Shown here piece by piece: positions 1 through 8,997 of a DNA stretch of 64,000 bases. The translations under genes and the position numbers were made by a program. Origin of the DNA: Streptomyces sp. PTY087I2 (GTDB lineage Bacteria > Actinomycetota > Actinomycetes > Streptomycetales > Streptomycetaceae). Each line of letters begins with the position of its first letter. The first letter of the stretch is position 1. The stretch covers positions 1 through 64,000 of the forward strand of contig NZ_LZRD01000008.1 in assembly GCF_001687325.1 (NCBI RefSeq). The letters are read 5' to 3'. The notes below the pieces were generated by a model. That model was given only the letters and a program-made list of their open reading frames with translations, was not told where the DNA came from and searched no databases.

Positions 1-1184
1 GCGCGGTCGGCGACTGGCTCGTCCTCATCGGCCTGCTGGCGGTGCTGCACACGGCAGCGGGCAGCCCGGTGGACCCGGCCACGGCCGTCGTGGCCGTCGC
101 GCCGGGGCTGCTGATCGCCGCCACGGTGGCGGGGCTGCGGCGCTGGCCGCGTTCCGCCCGGCGGGCCGCCCGGGTCCGCAGGGTGCTGCTGGTCGGCGAG
201 GCGTCGGGCGTGCACCGGGCGGCCGGACTGCTCAACTCCCGTACGGATCACGACTACACGTTGGTCGCCGCGATTCCGGTGGGCGCCGCCCGGCTGGAGC
301 TGGAGGGGGTTCAGGTGCCGGGGCACCTCGCGTCCTGCCCGGCCGACGACGATGTGGCGACGGTGCTCGGCGGGGTCTACGCCCATGCGGCGGACCTGGT
401 GCTGGTCGCCCCCGGGCCGCAGCTGACCGGCGATCGGCTGCGCCGCCTCGGCTGGGGGCTGCACGACCGGGGCGTCGCCCTGTCCGTGCTCTCCGAGCTG
501 TCCGGCGTGGCGGCCGAGCGGGTGCGTCCCGTCACCGCGGCCGGGCTCACCCTGCTGCACATCGCGCCGCCGCTGCGCGGGGGGCCGCAGGCGGTGGTCA
601 AGAGCGTGCTGGACCGCACGGGCGCCCTGTTCGGACTGCTGGCCCTGGCACCACTGTTACTGGCGGTGGCGCTGAGCGTCCGGCTGTCCTCGCGGGGGCC
701 GGTCTTCCACCGGCAGGTGCGGCAGGGGCAGCACAACCGCCCGTTCACCATGTGGAAGTTCCGCACGATGGTGGCGGACGCGGAGGAGCTCAAGGCGCAG
801 CTCGCCGTGGTGAACGAGGTCGACGGGCCACTGTTCAAGATGCGCAGCGACCCCCGGGTGACTCCCGTCGGCCGGATGCTGCGGCGCACGTCGATCGACG
901 AACTCCCGCAGCTGGTCAATGTGTTGCTGGGCCATATGTCGTTGGTGGGGCCGCGTCCGCCGCTGCCGGAGGAGGCGTCCCGCTACGACGAGCGCGAGCA
1001 CCGCAGGCTCGCCGTGAAACCGGGGCTCACGGGCCTGTGGCAGGTGAGCGGGCGCTCCGATCTGAGCTGGCAGGAGACCGTGTCGCTCGACCTCTGGTAC
1101 GTGGACAACTGGTCGATCGCCGCCGACATGGGGCTCCTCGTCCGCACCGTGCGCGCCGTCACCGACGGCCGCGGGGCGTACTGA
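1..1184 (+). CDS. Polyprenyl-phosphate sugar phosphotransferase (initiating EPS glycosyltransferase), 5' end cut by window
   Basis: Bacterial sugar transferase of the WbaP/ExoY type, which moves a sugar-1-phosphate from a nucleotide sugar onto undecaprenyl phosphate to start an exopolysaccharide repeat unit. The reading frame is open to the window edge (codons from position 3) and the first residues are hydrophobic, so the true start and some N-terminal membrane helices probably lie upstream; a GTG at 42 is the first visible start. The C-terminal catalytic half is complete: a transmembrane helix followed by the family motifs KFRTM, DELPQ, GPRPP and KPGLTGLWQ. An in-frame TTA leucine codon sits at 657-659, suggesting dependence on the bldA tRNA. 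Convergent with fcl, separated by a strong hairpin. Family assignment is secure; the sugar used is unknown. Confidence 0.92.
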   Translation, partial: AVGDWLVLIGLLAVLHTAAGSPVDPATAVVAVAPGLLIAATVAGLRRWPRSARRAARVRRVLLVGEASGVHRAAGLLNSRTDHDYTLVAAIPVGAARLELEGVQVPGHLASCPADDDVATVLGGVYAHAADLVLVAPGPQLTGDRLRRLGWGLHDRGVALSVLSELSGVAAERVRPVTAAGLTLLHIAPPLRGGPQAVVKSVLDRTGALFGLLALAPLLLAVALSVRLSSRGPVFHRQVRQGQHNRPFTMWKFRTMVADAEELKAQLAVVNEVDGPLFKMRSDPRVTPVGRMLRRTSIDELPQLVNVLLGHMSLVGPRPPLPEEASRYDEREHRRLAVKPGLTGLWQVSGRSDLSWQETVSLDLWYVDNWSIAADMGLLVRTVRAVTDGRGAY

Positions 1185-1226
1185 GGGCGGCGGGCGTGCG
1201 GATACGGGGAACGGCACTGCCGGTGC

Positions 1227-1252
1227 GCCGCCGGGAGGGTGCTCCCGGCGGC
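1227..1252. terminator. Bidirectional hairpin terminator between sugar transferase and fcl
   Basis: A perfect 11-bp GC-rich inverted repeat (arms 1227-1237 and 1242-1252) with a 4-nt GGTG loop fills the 77-bp gap between two convergent genes. There is no U-tract, which is common for Streptomyces terminators. Confidence 0.7.
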
Positions 1253-1261
1253 GGCCGACGG

Positions 1262-2245
1262 TCACTGTCCGGGCGGGAGTTGTCCGAGCCACCAGGCGTA
1301 GGTGCGGGCGATGCCGTCGCGCAGCGGAATCTTCGGCGTGAAGCCGAGGGCGTTCAGGCGGGTGACATCGAGCAGCTTGCGGGGGGTCCCGTCGGGCTTC
1401 GAGGTGTCCCAGGCGATGCGCCCCTCGTAGCCCGTCACGTCCCTTACGGTTTCGGCCAGTTCGCGGATGGTGAGGTCCTGGCCGCAGCCGATGTTGACGG
1501 GTTCGTCGCCGTCGTAGGCCTCCAGCAGGCTGACGCAGGCGGCGGCGAGGTCGTCGACGTGGAGGAACTCCCGGCGCGGCGAGCCGGATCCCCACAGGGT
1601 GACCTCGGGGGCCCCGTCCCTGCGGGCCTCGTGGAAGCGGCGGATCAGCGCGGGCAGGACGTGCGAGGTCTCCAGGTCGAAGTTGTCGCCGGGCCCGTAG
1701 AGATTGGTGGGCATGGCACTGATGTAGGAGGCGCCGTACTGCCGCCGGTAGGACTGGGTCTGGACGATTCCGGCGATTTTGGCGAGGGCGTACGCCTCGT
1801 TGGTGGGCTCCAGCTCCCCGGTGAGCAGCGCCTCCTCGCGGATCGGCTGGGGTGCGAGCCGGGGGTAGATGCACGACGAGCCGAGGAAGAGCAGCCGCTC
1901 CGTGCCGGCCGCGTGCGCGCCCGCGATCACGCTGAGCTGGATGCGCAGGTTGTCCTCCAGGAACTGCACCGGATACGTGCTGTTGGCCATGATCCCGCCC
2001 ACCTTGGCGGCGGCCAGCACCACGGCGTCCGGGCGGACCTCCTTCAGATACGTCTCGGTCCGCGCGGCGTCGCGCAGGTCGAGGAGGTCCCGGCCGCGGG
2101 TGAGCACCTCGTGGCCGTCGTCGGCGAGGCGGCGGGCCACCGCCGAGCCGACCAGGCCGCGGTGTCCCGCGACGAATATGCGGGAGCCGGGCCGCAGTAG
2201 GGAACGGTCGGATTCCTGGGACGGGACGGGGAGTTCGGTCGTCAT
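1262..2245 (-). CDS. fcl: GDP-L-fucose synthase
   Basis: NADPH-dependent epimerase/reductase that converts GDP-4-keto-6-deoxy-mannose to GDP-L-fucose. The 327-residue protein is usual length. After a short N-terminal tail it has the Rossmann motif GHRGLVGSAVARRL, the family sequence LFLGSSCIYP, and a YALAKIAG segment carrying the catalytic Tyr-x3-Lys. The ATG at 2245 is preferred because upstream codons look non-coding, although the ribosome site is weak. It is divergent from gmd, which makes its substrate, so the pair supplies GDP-fucose for the polysaccharide encoded around it. The protein also ends with a WWLGQ-type tail seen in the family. Confidence 0.93.
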   Translation of the reverse strand: MTTELPVPSQESDRSLLRPGSRIFVAGHRGLVGSAVARRLADDGHEVLTRGRDLLDLRDAARTETYLKEVRPDAVVLAAAKVGGIMANSTYPVQFLEDNLRIQLSVIAGAHAAGTERLLFLGSSCIYPRLAPQPIREEALLTGELEPTNEAYALAKIAGIVQTQSYRRQYGASYISAMPTNLYGPGDNFDLETSHVLPALIRRFHEARRDGAPEVTLWGSGSPRREFLHVDDLAAACVSLLEAYDGDEPVNIGCGQDLTIRELAETVRDVTGYEGRIAWDTSKPDGTPRKLLDVTRLNALGFTPKIPLRDGIARTYAWWLGQLPPGQ

Positions 2246-2359
2246 GGCTCGGATTGTGCCAGCAGAAAGGGACTGCGGTGACGGTTTGCCGCAGAACGCT
2301 CCAATTCCGGAATATCGGTGAACATCGCCGACGAGGCGATCAGCAGAGAAGGGGGAATC
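2246..2359. promoter_or_regulatory. Divergent promoter region fcl/gmd
   Basis: This 114-bp gap must hold promoters for both GDP-fucose genes. It is locally AT-richer than its surroundings and contains a perfect 10-bp palindrome ATTCCGGAAT at 2304-2313. The gmd ribosome site AGAAGGGGG lies just before its GTG. No confident -35/-10 pair could be assigned. Confidence 0.45.
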
Positions 2360-3373
2360 GTGGCGAAGACCGCGCTCATCACCGGAGTGACAGGCCAGGA
2401 CGGTTCGTATCTGGCGGAGCTGTTGCTCGACAAGGGATACACGGTGCACGGGCTCATACGCCGTTCCTCAAGCTTCAACACCGAGCGGATAGACCACATC
2501 TACCAGGGTCCCGAGGAGCCGGAGCGCTCCTTCGTCCTGCATCACGCGGACCTGTCCGACGGTGTGGCGCTGGTGAACCTGCTGCGCGACATCCAGCCCG
2601 ACGAGGTCTACAACCTGGGCGCGCAGTCGCATGTGCGGGTGTCCTTCGACGCCCCGCTGTACACCGGTGACGTCACCGGTCTCGGCACGATCCGGCTCCT
2701 GGAGGCGGTCCGGGCCAGCGGGATCCAGACGCGGATCTATCAGGCGTCGTCCTCCGAGATGTTCGGCGCCAGCCCGCCCCCGCAGAACGAGAAGACCCCG
2801 TTCCACCCGCGCAGCCCGTACAGCGTGGCGAAGGTCTACTCCTACTGGGCCACGGTCAACTACCGCGAGGCGTACGACATGTTCGCGGTGAACGGGATCC
2901 TCTTCAACCATGAGTCGCCGCGCCGGGGCGAGACCTTCGTGACCCGGAAGATCACCCGGGGCGTCGCCCGGATCAAGGCGGGACTCCAGAACCGGCTGCA
3001 CCTGGGCAACCTGGACGCGGTCCGGGACTGGGGGTATGCGCCGGAGTACGTGGACGCCATGTGGCGGATGCTCCAGTGCGACACCCCCGACGACTTCGTG
3101 ATCGCCACCGGCGAGGGCGTCACCGTCCGGGAGTTCCTGGAGTTCGCCTTCGAGCACGCGGGCCTCGACTGGCGCGAGCATGTGCGCTACGACCCGAAGT
3201 ACGAACGCCCCAGCGAGGTCGACGCGTTGATCGGCGACGCCTCCAAGGCGGAGGAGCTGCTGGGCTGGAAGCCCGAGGTGAAGTCCCGGGAGCTGGCCCG
3301 GATCATGGTCGACGCCGACATCCGCCGACTGGCCGACCAGCTGTCCGGGGCCGCCGTCCGGGTGGACCGGTGA
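2360..3373 (+). CDS. gmd: GDP-mannose 4,6-dehydratase
   Basis: Short-chain dehydrogenase that converts GDP-D-mannose to GDP-4-keto-6-deoxy-D-mannose, the first step to GDP-L-fucose. The 337-residue protein starts with the nucleotide-binding motif [18 protein letters not shown], contains the catalytic region [18 protein letters not shown] (Tyr-x3-Lys) and the [16 protein letters not shown] block typical of Gmd. I chose the GTG at 2360 rather than the GTG at 2318 because AGAAGGGGG precedes it at good spacing and known family members begin at this point. Together with the divergent fcl it forms a complete GDP-fucose module. A degenerate 33-bp tandem repeat begins at its very 3' end. Confidence 0.95.
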   Translation: MAKTALITGVTGQDGSYLAELLLDKGYTVHGLIRRSSSFNTERIDHIYQGPEEPERSFVLHHADLSDGVALVNLLRDIQPDEVYNLGAQSHVRVSFDAPLYTGDVTGLGTIRLLEAVRASGIQTRIYQASSSEMFGASPPPQNEKTPFHPRSPYSVAKVYSYWATVNYREAYDMFAVNGILFNHESPRRGETFVTRKITRGVARIKAGLQNRLHLGNLDAVRDWGYAPEYVDAMWRMLQCDTPDDFVIATGEGVTVREFLEFAFEHAGLDWREHVRYDPKYERPSEVDALIGDASKAEELLGWKPEVKSRELARIMVDADIRRLADQLSGAAVRVDR

Positions 3374-3498
3374 CGGGGCGGAAACGCCGTGCGCGTGGGC
3401 CGGTGACGGGACGGGACCGCCGTGCGCGTGCACCCGTGAACGGGCCCGCCCGCCGTCCGGATGGGCCGACGGACCCGCGTCGCCGTCACGTGCTCGGT
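3367..3498. repeat. Degenerate 33-bp tandem repeat overlapping the gmd stop
   Basis: Units begin at 3367, 3400 and 3433, with a weaker fourth at 3466. The first two match at most positions (CCGGTGACGGG... GCCGTGCGCGTG); later copies decay. The array starts inside the last two gmd codons. It translates on both strands to 11-residue repeats, but no frame looks like a real gene. A 15-bp doublet GGTCATGACG... follows at about 3497-3526. Confidence 0.6.
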
Positions 3499-3889
3499 CA
3501 TGACGTGCGCGGTCATGACGGGCGCCGCTTCCCCTGCGGCCGGCCCGGTCCGCGCCGCCGCCGGTCCGCCGTTCCCTGACCGGTCTGGACCGGTCAGGTC
3601 CGGACCGACAGGACCGTGCGACCGCCGACGCCCGCACCACCGGGCCGGGCGGCCGCCCATCGACTCCCGGCCGGCGCTCGCCGCGCCCGTGCCCGGGACG
3701 ATCACCGGCGCCACCGCCGATCTCCGCCGACCGCTCGGTGGAGCTCAACGCGCCGGCCACGGGCGGGGCTCCGGCCCCGCCTCCCCACTCGCACCGACCG
3801 GCGGCGGGACGCACCGTCCCCGCGGCCGGCCGGGCGAGGCAGGATCCGCGGCCTCCCGGCCGCAGCTCGAATCTCACCTTCGGAGCTGA
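3374..3889. other. 516-bp non-coding region upstream of the secreted LamG protein
   Basis: This is the only gap over 300 bp in the window. It is very GC-rich, with open frames on both strands that lack ribosome sites and family similarity. It holds the tail of the 33-bp repeat and a perfect 10-bp inverted repeat with a 2-nt spacer (arms 3576-3585 and 3588-3597, each containing GACCGGTC), which could be the gmd terminator or an operator. The promoter of the downstream gene must also lie here; I could not place it. Confidence 0.5.
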
Positions 3890-6142
3890 ATGATGAACGG
3901 AAGTACGGGGCAGAGAAGCGGAGGGCGTGGCCGTGTGCGGGCCATGTCCGCCGCTCTCGGCCTGCTGGCCGGAGCCCTGACCGCGACCACGGTCGGGGCC
4001 TCTCCGGCGGCGGCGCTGACACCACCGGTCGCCATCACCGCGGACGACCTCTCCACCTGGCAGACCAACGGCATCGTCTGGTCGATGGCCGCCGGCGACG
4101 GCGTCGTCTACGCGGGCGGCACCTTCTCCCGGCTGCGCCCCCCCACCGCCGCCCCCGGCACGAACGAACAGCCCGCGGTGAACTTCGCCGCGTTCGACGC
4201 GGCGACCGGGGCGCCCACCGACTGCTCGCTGTCCTTCACGATCTCCTCGGGGACCGCGACGGTACGGGCCCTCGCCCTCTCGCCGGACGGCGAAACCCTG
4301 TACGCGGGCGGCCAGTTCGGAGCGGTCAACGGGGTCGGCGTGAGCAATTTCGCGGCGATCGACACCGAGAGCTGCACGGTCCGCACCTCCTTCAAGATCG
4401 GGGTCTCCGCGACCGTGCGGGGGCTCGCCGTCACCGACGACACGGTCTATCTGGCGGGCGACTTCACCCAGGTCGGCGGGCAGCCCAGGAGCCACTTCGC
4501 CGCCGTCACGACCGGAGCCTCACTGCTGCCCTTCACGGCCAACGCCGACGAGGTCGCACGGGCCGTCGAGGTGACCCCGGACGGGCAGAACGTGCTGCTC
4601 GGCGGGGACTTCTTCCGGATCAACGGCACGAACACCCACGCCCTGGCCGTCGTCAACGCCACCACCGGACAGCTCACCAAGTCCTACCCGGGGTTCATCC
4701 ACAACAACTCCACGGTCCAGGACATCACCACCGACGCGGGCGGCTTCTACACCGCCAACGAGGGCACCGGCGGCGGCGTGTTCGACGGCCGCATCGCCCT
4801 GAACCTCGGCGACTTCGAGCAGCGCTGGCGGGACACCTGCCTCGGCGCGACCCAGGCCGTGCTGGTGCACTCCGGGGTGCTGTACAGCGGCAGCCACGCC
4901 CACGACTGCTCCAGCATGGGCGCGTTCCCGGACCAGCCGCGCAAGCACCTGCTGGCCCAGTCGGTCGACGACCCGAAGCTGCTGCCCTGGTTCCCGGACA
5001 CCAACGACGGGATCGGGGAGCCCGTCGGGCCGCGTGTGATGAGCCAGACGAGCAGCGGCGGGCGCCACTACCTGTGGGTGGGCGGCGAGTTCACCACCGT
5101 CAACACCAAGCCGCAGCAGGGGCTGACCCGGTTCGCGGACGGCCCGGACACGGGCGTGCCGTGGGTGCCCAACGTCAGTCTCTCCACGCTGACCCCCGGG
5201 CAGATCGATGTGAACTGGCAGACCAGCTTCGACACCGACGACGGTGAGCTGACCTACCGGATCTACAAGGACGGCTCCAACACCCCGATCCACACGACGA
5301 CCGGCTACTCCGTCTTCTGGGACCGTCCGCAGCTGACCTGGACGGACACCGACGTCAACCCGGGCGAGACCCACTCGTACCGGATCACCGCGAGCGACGG
5401 CCCCAACACCAGTGCCAAGTCCCCGGCCCAGTCCGCGACCGTGGCGAGCGCGACGGAGGCGTACCCGGCGCGGGTCAGGTCCGACGGGGCGAGCCTCTAC
5501 TGGCGCTGGGACGAGGGCACTTCCACGTTCGCGCACGACAGCAGCGGCAATCTGAACAACGGCTTCATGCGCAACGGCCCCGCCTACCGGCAGACCCCGG
5601 CGGCCGTCGCCGGGCCGTCCACCGCGATCGGGTTCAACGGGACCAACCAGTACGCGTACAGCAACCGGCTGCACCCGCACCCCGCCCGGTTCACGGTGGA
5701 GACCTGGATCAAGACCACCACCACCCAGGGCGGCCGGATCATCGGCTTCGGGAACCTGACCCAGCAGAACAGCAGCCGCCACGACAAGCTCGTCTACATG
5801 CGCAACGACGGGCGGCTCCAGTTCGGGGTGCGCAGCGGCTCGGCCCGTACCATCGCCACTACCGGGGCGTACAACGACGGCCAGTGGCACCACGTCGTCG
5901 CCACCCAGGGCACGTCGGGCATGGCGCTCTACGTGGACGGGCAGCTGCGCGCGTCCAGCATCCTGTACACGACCAACGACAACTACCAGGGGTACTGGCG
6001 GGTCGGCGGGGACAACCTCTCCGGCTGGCCGAACCGTCCGACGAGCAACTTCTTCGCCGGACAGATCGACGAGACCGCCGTCTACCCGACCGCGCTGAGC
6101 GCTTCCCAGATCAGCGCGCACTACGCCCTGAGGAACGGCTGA
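3890..6142 (+). CDS. Large secreted protein: beta-propeller-like repeats, FN3 and LamG/concanavalin domain
   Basis: Predicted 750-residue exported protein. Residues 1-43 form a signal peptide: basic n-region, hydrophobic run ALGLLAGALTATTVG and an AXA-type cleavage site. Residues about 45-425 contain repeated units of the form VYAGGTF / LYAGGQF / VYLAGDF / LLGGDFF, each followed by a short insert, resembling beta-propeller repeats. About 430-515 looks like a fibronectin type III domain; about 535-745 resembles a LamG/jellyroll domain (FTVETWIKT, DGQWHHVVATQG, LYVDGQLR, FFAGQIDETAVYPTAL). Such domains bind glycans, so a role in anchoring or processing the surface polysaccharide is inferred from the location. 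No catalytic residues were recognised. Two adjacent ATG codons start it; either is possible. Confidence 0.85.
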   Translation: MMNGSTGQRSGGRGRVRAMSAALGLLAGALTATTVGASPAAALTPPVAITADDLSTWQTNGIVWSMAAGDGVVYAGGTFSRLRPPTAAPGTNEQPAVNFAAFDAATGAPTDCSLSFTISSGTATVRALALSPDGETLYAGGQFGAVNGVGVSNFAAIDTESCTVRTSFKIGVSATVRGLAVTDDTVYLAGDFTQVGGQPRSHFAAVTTGASLLPFTANADEVARAVEVTPDGQNVLLGGDFFRINGTNTHALAVVNATTGQLTKSYPGFIHNNSTVQDITTDAGGFYTANEGTGGGVFDGRIALNLGDFEQRWRDTCLGATQAVLVHSGVLYSGSHAHDCSSMGAFPDQPRKHLLAQSVDDPKLLPWFPDTNDGIGEPVGPRVMSQTSSGGRHYLWVGGEFTTVNTKPQQGLTRFADGPDTGVPWVPNVSLSTLTPGQIDVNWQTSFDTDDGELTYRIYKDGSNTPIHTTTGYSVFWDRPQLTWTDTDVNPGETHSYRITASDGPNTSAKSPAQSATVASATEAYPARVRSDGASLYWRWDEGTSTFAHDSSGNLNNGFMRNGPAYRQTPAAVAGPSTAIGFNGTNQYAYSNRLHPHPARFTVETWIKTTTTQGGRIIGFGNLTQQNSSRHDKLVYMRNDGRLQFGVRSGSARTIATTGAYNDGQWHHVVATQGTSGMALYVDGQLRASSILYTTNDNYQGYWRVGGDNLSGWPNRPTSNFFAGQIDETAVYPTALSASQISAHYALRNG

Positions 6143-6145
6143 GCG

Positions 6146-6877
6146 ATGAGAAACCCGTTCCTGGCCTGCGCCGCCGTCGTCCTGACGGCGGCGGCGCTGG
6201 CCGCCTGCGGCTCGTCCGCGGAGGGGAACGGCCCGGAGGCCGCGGGCGCCCAGCGCCCCGCGGCCTCCGGGCCCGCCGCCCCAGGACCGTCCGCCACCGA
6301 GACCACCGAGCCCGCTACACCGCCCACCGAGGAGCCGGCGGCCCCGGAGGCGTCCGCTCCGGCCGCCACGGCCGAGGGCCCGAAGACCCCCGTCGACGAG
6401 ATCACCCCGGCGACGGGGACGTTCACCAAGAAGCAGAAGGAGTATCTGAAGGACCGGGTGCCGAAGGGGATGGACCCGGCGGCCGTGCTCCAGACCGGCG
6501 AGGAGACCTGCGCCAAGCTGCGCTACCTCGTCAAGGCCGACCGGGACACCGCGGTCGGCTCGATCGTGACGGGCGAGATCCCCGACGCGAAGGCCGCCGT
6601 CGCCGGGCTCTGCACCCAGCACCAGGACCTGGTCGACGAGGCGGCGCACGGCTACCCGGACGGCAAGCACTCCGGGAAGAAGCTCCGCCCGGGCGTGTAC
6701 CGCTCGGCCTCGCCCACCACGGACTGCTCCTGGCAGATCGAAGGGGCGGGCGGCAAGGAGCTGTCCTCCGGCGCCTCCGGCACCGGGAAGTCCCGGAAGA
6801 TCACCATCCCCGATTCCGCAGTTACGTTCACGTCCACAGGCTGCTACGCCTGGCTGCCCGAAGGAGCCGCGGGATGA
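6146..6877 (+). CDS. Putative lipoprotein with Pro/Ala/Thr-rich linker
   Basis: Begins three bases after the stop of the LamG gene, and its TGA overlaps the ATG of the next gene (ATGA), so the three are probably co-transcribed. The 243-residue product has a lipoprotein signal peptide ending in the lipobox LAAC, then a low-complexity Glu/Pro/Ala/Thr linker (about residues 25-90) and a folded C-terminal part with Cys residues and the segment YRSASPTTDCSWQIEG, which resembles small extracellular modules often found as a pair-of-strands domain in actinobacterial lipoproteins. The function is unknown; it is probably a membrane-anchored partner for export or attachment of the polysaccharide. Confidence 0.82.
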   Translation: MRNPFLACAAVVLTAAALAACGSSAEGNGPEAAGAQRPAASGPAAPGPSATETTEPATPPTEEPAAPEASAPAATAEGPKTPVDEITPATGTFTKKQKEYLKDRVPKGMDPAAVLQTGEETCAKLRYLVKADRDTAVGSIVTGEIPDAKAAVAGLCTQHQDLVDEAAHGYPDGKHSGKKLRPGVYRSASPTTDCSWQIEGAGGKELSSGASGTGKSRKITIPDSAVTFTSTGCYAWLPEGAAG

Positions 6878-7713
6878 CCGCAGGTACGCCGAAACTCCCG
6901 ATAGCCGTGGCGATCCCCACGAAGAACGAGGGGCTGAACATCGCGGAGGCGGTGAAATCGGTGCTCGGCCACTTCGAGGCGGTCGTCGTGGTGGACTCCC
7001 ACAGCACCGACGACACCGTGAAGATCGCCGAGGAGTGCGGGGCCGAGGTGGTCACGTACACCTGGGACGGCGGCCATCCGCGCAAGAAGCAGTGGTGCCT
7101 GGAGAACGTCCGCACCGACCTGGACTGGATCCTGCTGCTCGACGGTGACGAGCGGCTGAGCCCCGGGCTGCTGGCCGAGCTGCGGGAGACCTTCCGCGAT
7201 CCGGACGCGCCGAAGCCCGCCGCGTACGACATACCGCTCGGCTACTGGTTCTCCGGGAAACGGCTGCGGCACGGGTACACCATCCGCAAGCGGTCGTTGA
7301 CCGACCGGACCCGCTGCCACTACCCGGAGGTCGGGGACCTGGACGCGCCGGGGATCGGGGAGGTGGAGGGCCACTACCAGCCGGTCGCGGCGAGCGTCGG
7401 CACCCTCACCCACCCCATCGAGCACCAGGACCTCGACCCGGTGACCGCCTGGTTCGAGCGGCACAACCGCTACTCGGACTGGGAGGCCTGGCTGGAGCAC
7501 CACCCCCAGGTGAAGGAGCAGGTGCGCCAGGTCAAGTCGCGCCAGGGGCAGTTGTTCCACAAGGCGCCGTTCAAGCCGGTGGTGTCCTTCGCCTACATGT
7601 ATCTCTACAAGCGGGGCTTCCTGGACGGCCGGGCGGGCTTCGACTTCGCGCTGGCGATGAGCTTCTACCGCTGGCAGATCGCGCTCAAGTCCCGCGAGAA
7701 GCCCGTACGTTGA
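6874..7713 (+). CDS. Family 2 glycosyltransferase (WaaE/KdtX-like)
   Basis: A GT-A fold glycosyltransferase of 279 residues. It begins with AVAIPTKNEGLNIAEAV, followed by VVVVDSHSTDDT and the DxD-type metal-binding motif LLLDGDERLSP, then the conserved region KRLRHGYTIRKRSL seen in lipopolysaccharide-core and exopolysaccharide beta-glycosyltransferases. There is a basic, weakly hydrophobic C-terminal part that may associate with the membrane. The ATG at 6874 overlaps the stop of the preceding lipoprotein gene, implying translational coupling. It presumably adds one sugar of the repeat unit; donor and linkage cannot be read from sequence. Confidence 0.9.
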   Translation: MTAGTPKLPIAVAIPTKNEGLNIAEAVKSVLGHFEAVVVVDSHSTDDTVKIAEECGAEVVTYTWDGGHPRKKQWCLENVRTDLDWILLLDGDERLSPGLLAELRETFRDPDAPKPAAYDIPLGYWFSGKRLRHGYTIRKRSLTDRTRCHYPEVGDLDAPGIGEVEGHYQPVAASVGTLTHPIEHQDLDPVTAWFERHNRYSDWEAWLEHHPQVKEQVRQVKSRQGQLFHKAPFKPVVSFAYMYLYKRGFLDGRAGFDFALAMSFYRWQIALKSREKPVR

Positions 7714-7725
7714 CGGCTCCCCCGC

Positions 7726-8889
7726 TCACCCTCGCCTCCGGCGGACCACGTCCTCGTAGGTCCGCCGGAGGGTGGCGGTGACGGCCTCGATGGTGAACTG
7801 CTCGTTCACCAGCTCCCAGGCGGCCTTGCCCGCCTGCTCGGCGGCCTCCGGCTCCAGCAGCTCCAGGATCGCGTCGGCGACCTTGCGGGCGTTGGCCGCG
7901 TCCTCGCCCACCCGGCTGTCGATGACCCGGCCCGACCCCGCCCCGGCCACATCGGGGGCCTGTCCGCAGGTGCGGGTGATGACGACGGGGGTGCCGACCG
8001 ACATCGCCTCCAGCACCGAGACCGGGAACGGCTCCTCGATCGCGGGCAGCACATACACATCGGCCTCGCGGTCGGCGGCCAGCACCTCGTCGTGCTCCAG
8101 CGGGCCGACGTGGTCGAGGGATTCGGCCACCCCGAGCTTCCGGGCGAGCGCGAGGGTGCCGGCCAGCGCGCCGGTGTCGGGGCCGGCCAGCACGAAGCGG
8201 GCGTCCGGGTGGCGGGCGAGGACGTGCGGCATCGCGGCGACGAAGTCCTCGGGCCGCTTGCGCTCCTGGATCCGGGCGAGGTAGAGGATGGTGGGCGGGC
8301 GGCCGGGCTCCCGGGCGGGCTTGCGCTCCTGTGGGCGGACGCCGTTGACCAGCCGTACGGTACGGGTGAGCGGGACGGGGGCGGCGACGGCGTTCACGTC
8401 GAGCCGCTCCATCTCGGTCAGATGCAGGACGGCGTCCGCCTCGCGCAGCACCTTGCGGACCCCGAGGAGGTCGGTGAGCTGGGCGACCTTCTTCTCGGTG
8501 GGGTCGATCATGCCGTGGGTCTGGACGACCAGGGGTGTACGCGTCGCGAGCGCGAGGAGCGCCGCGGGCAGGGTCACCAGGTCCCGCATCAGATGGACGT
8601 GGACGAGGTCGGCGCCGCGCATCATGCGGCGGGCGGTGTTCAGCAGCGCGGCGGAGGTGATGCCGCTGACCTCGAACATCGGGAGGAGGTGCCGGGCCTG
8701 GAAGAGGTGGACCGGAACTCCCTCCACATGGCTGGGCAGTTCGCCGTCGGGGAAGCCGTCACCGAGGGCCATGACGCGTGCGTCGTCGCCGTTCGCCCGC
8801 TGGACCTTGGAGAGGTTGAACGCCACGCGCGTCGGACCGCCGAAGGCGTGGTCCGGGGTGTGGAGCGTGACAACGTGCAGGATTTTCAC
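7726..8889 (-). CDS. Family 4 glycosyltransferase (GT-B fold)
   Basis: A 387-residue glycosyltransferase of the retaining GT4 type. The N-terminal domain starts with MKILHVVTLHTPDHAFGGPTRV; the C-terminal nucleotide-sugar domain contains ILYLARIQERKRPEDFV and the EX7E region EEPFPVSVLEAMSVGTPVV. It starts at a GTG with a good GAGGGGA ribosome site. It is convergent with the GT2 gene (12 bp between stops) and divergent from the polymerase gene. It probably transfers a hexose or deoxyhexose during repeat-unit assembly; the donor is unknown, though GDP-fucose or GDP-mannose are plausible given fcl/gmd nearby. Confidence 0.9.
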   Translation of the reverse strand: MKILHVVTLHTPDHAFGGPTRVAFNLSKVQRANGDDARVMALGDGFPDGELPSHVEGVPVHLFQARHLLPMFEVSGITSAALLNTARRMMRGADLVHVHLMRDLVTLPAALLALATRTPLVVQTHGMIDPTEKKVAQLTDLLGVRKVLREADAVLHLTEMERLDVNAVAAPVPLTRTVRLVNGVRPQERKPAREPGRPPTILYLARIQERKRPEDFVAAMPHVLARHPDARFVLAGPDTGALAGTLALARKLGVAESLDHVGPLEHDEVLAADREADVYVLPAIEEPFPVSVLEAMSVGTPVVITRTCGQAPDVAGAGSGRVIDSRVGEDAANARKVADAILELLEPEAAEQAGKAAWELVNEQFTIEAVTATLRRTYEDVVRRRRG

Positions 8890-8997
8890 CAGAGTTCCCC
8901 TCGACTATGGCCAAGTATTCACAGCGTAGTCATCGGCCCCCCTCAAGTGGGCTGATTCGTTAGAGTGTTCAGCGGTTCGCTGATCCCGGGGGGGCGC
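8890..8997. promoter_or_regulatory. Divergent promoter region, GT4 / polymerase
   Basis: This 108-bp gap between two divergent EPS genes is relatively AT-rich at 8911-8935 and 8955-8970. TTAGAGT near 8961 could serve as a -10 for the polymerase gene, but no good -35 is visible. Confidence 0.3.

Noticed and set aside
3061..3889. Overlapping open frames in the repeat region after gmd (both strands)
   Set aside because: 11-residue repeats appear in all frames because the DNA unit is 33 bp; no ribosome sites and Arg/Pro/Gly-rich composition.
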